This document shows, in pieces, positions 6,317 through 6,579 of a stretch of 6,579 nucleotides of DNA; positions within the stretch are counted from its first letter, which is position 1, and the number at the start of each line of letters is the position of its first letter. Under the pieces are notes generated by a model that searched no databases, was not told the origin of the DNA, and was given only the letters and a program-made list of their open reading frames with translations. A program made the translations under genes and the position numbers. The stretch is from contig CAMYEU010000099.1 of assembly GCA_947254465.1 (NCBI GenBank), positions 1 to 6,579 on the forward strand. Reading direction: 5' to 3'. Origin of the DNA: an uncultured Gemella sp. (GTDB lineage: Bacteria > Bacillota > Bacilli > Staphylococcales > Gemellaceae).

Positions 6317-6535
6317 TAGATTTTATTCTTTCATACATAATGATTCCAGCTGCTACAGAGGCATTTAAGCTCTGAATTTTTCCTAGCATTGGTAGGTGAT
6401 ATAAGAAGTCACACTCATTAGTAACAACTTTACTCATACCTTCACCTTCGTTACCAATTACAATAGCTAAAGGTACATCTTTTGCAATTTTCGTATAATC
6501 TTCAGAACGTTCTGCTAGTGTAGTTCCAGCAATCC
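6309..6535 (-). CDS. rlmB: 23S rRNA guanosine-2'-O-methyltransferase RlmB, C-terminal part
   Basis: Only the last 74 residues plus stop are present; the other two thirds, with the start, lie beyond the library cut at 6535. The reading frame begins IAGTTLAERSEDY. It contains SpoU/TrmH motif 2 (VIGNEGEGMS) and motif 3 (LPMLGKIQSLNASVAAGI), which form the trefoil-knot S-adenosylmethionine site. SLNASVAAGI and the LPMLGKI context fit RlmB, which methylates the 2'-oxygen of a guanosine in the 23S rRNA peptidyl-transferase region (G2251 in E. coli). Another SpoU-family enzyme is possible, but the adjacent rae1 favours RlmB. The stop at 6311-6309 overlaps the GNAT start. It is the first visible gene of the operon; its promoter is outside the window. 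Confidence 0.92.
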
Positions 6536-6579
6536 CTGTCTCTTATACACATCTGACGCTGCCGACGATATGCAGTGTG
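6536..6579 (-). other. Nextera i5-side library adapter (synthetic)
   Basis: Bases 6536-6554 are the reverse complement of the 19-base Tn5 mosaic end. Bases 6555-6568 (GACGCTGCCGACGA) are the reverse complement of the Nextera read-1 stretch. TATGCAGT (6569-6576) fits an i5 index, from memory the reverse complement of S506. GTG (6577-6579) begins the P5 part. This sequence is synthetic and cuts rlmB. Confidence 0.98.

Noticed and set aside
31..6554. Natural Tn5-like composite transposon, from inverted mosaic ends at both sides
   Set aside because: The mosaic ends are followed outward by Illumina read adapters and indices, and there is no transposase.

Overview
The window is one AT-rich chromosomal segment from a low-GC Gram-positive bacterium (Bacillota), enclosed by synthetic sequencing-library adapters. 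Bases 1-49 and 6536-6579 are Illumina Nextera (Tn5 tagmentation) adapter with index sequences, so the native DNA is 50-6535 and both ends are library cuts. The AT bias, strong AGGAGG-type ribosome sites, Gram-positive secretion signals, a Streptococcus-like glutathione reductase and an rlmB-rae1 gene pair together suggest Gemella or a close relative. That genus call rests on recall of protein style, not on a search.

Layout. 50-230: a terminator-like hairpin from a cut-off upstream unit, then an extended -10 promoter. 231-2399 (+): a secreted, cysteine-free protein of 722 residues that seems to be built from repeated beta-rich modules and has no visible cell-wall anchor. A bidirectional terminator (2403-2433) separates it from a convergent CPDC thioredoxin (2443-2769, -). 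2770-3045 is a divergent promoter region with phased short repeats. 3046-4398 (+): glutathione reductase (gor), with a structured leader and a long imperfect terminator hairpin. 4529-5263 (+): a lipoprotein that looks like a DUF4097-type putative adhesin, with its own TTGACA promoter. A shared terminator (5295-5324) separates it from the minus-strand operon rlmB (partial), a GNAT acetyltransferase, then rae1 (6535 down to 5330).

How the genes work together. The thioredoxin and gor form a divergent thiol-redox pair with a shared control region. The minus-strand operon carries translation-related functions: RlmB methylates 23S rRNA and Rae1 cleaves mRNA in the ribosomal A site. The GNAT gene sits between them and overlaps the rlmB stop codon. 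The two exported proteins are single-gene units with no obvious functional link to their neighbours.

I see no CRISPR array, tRNA, rRNA, insertion sequence, toxin-antitoxin pair or phage gene. The least explained items are the large modular secreted protein and the repeat cluster between the thioredoxin and gor genes. Neither amounts to a demonstrated new system.
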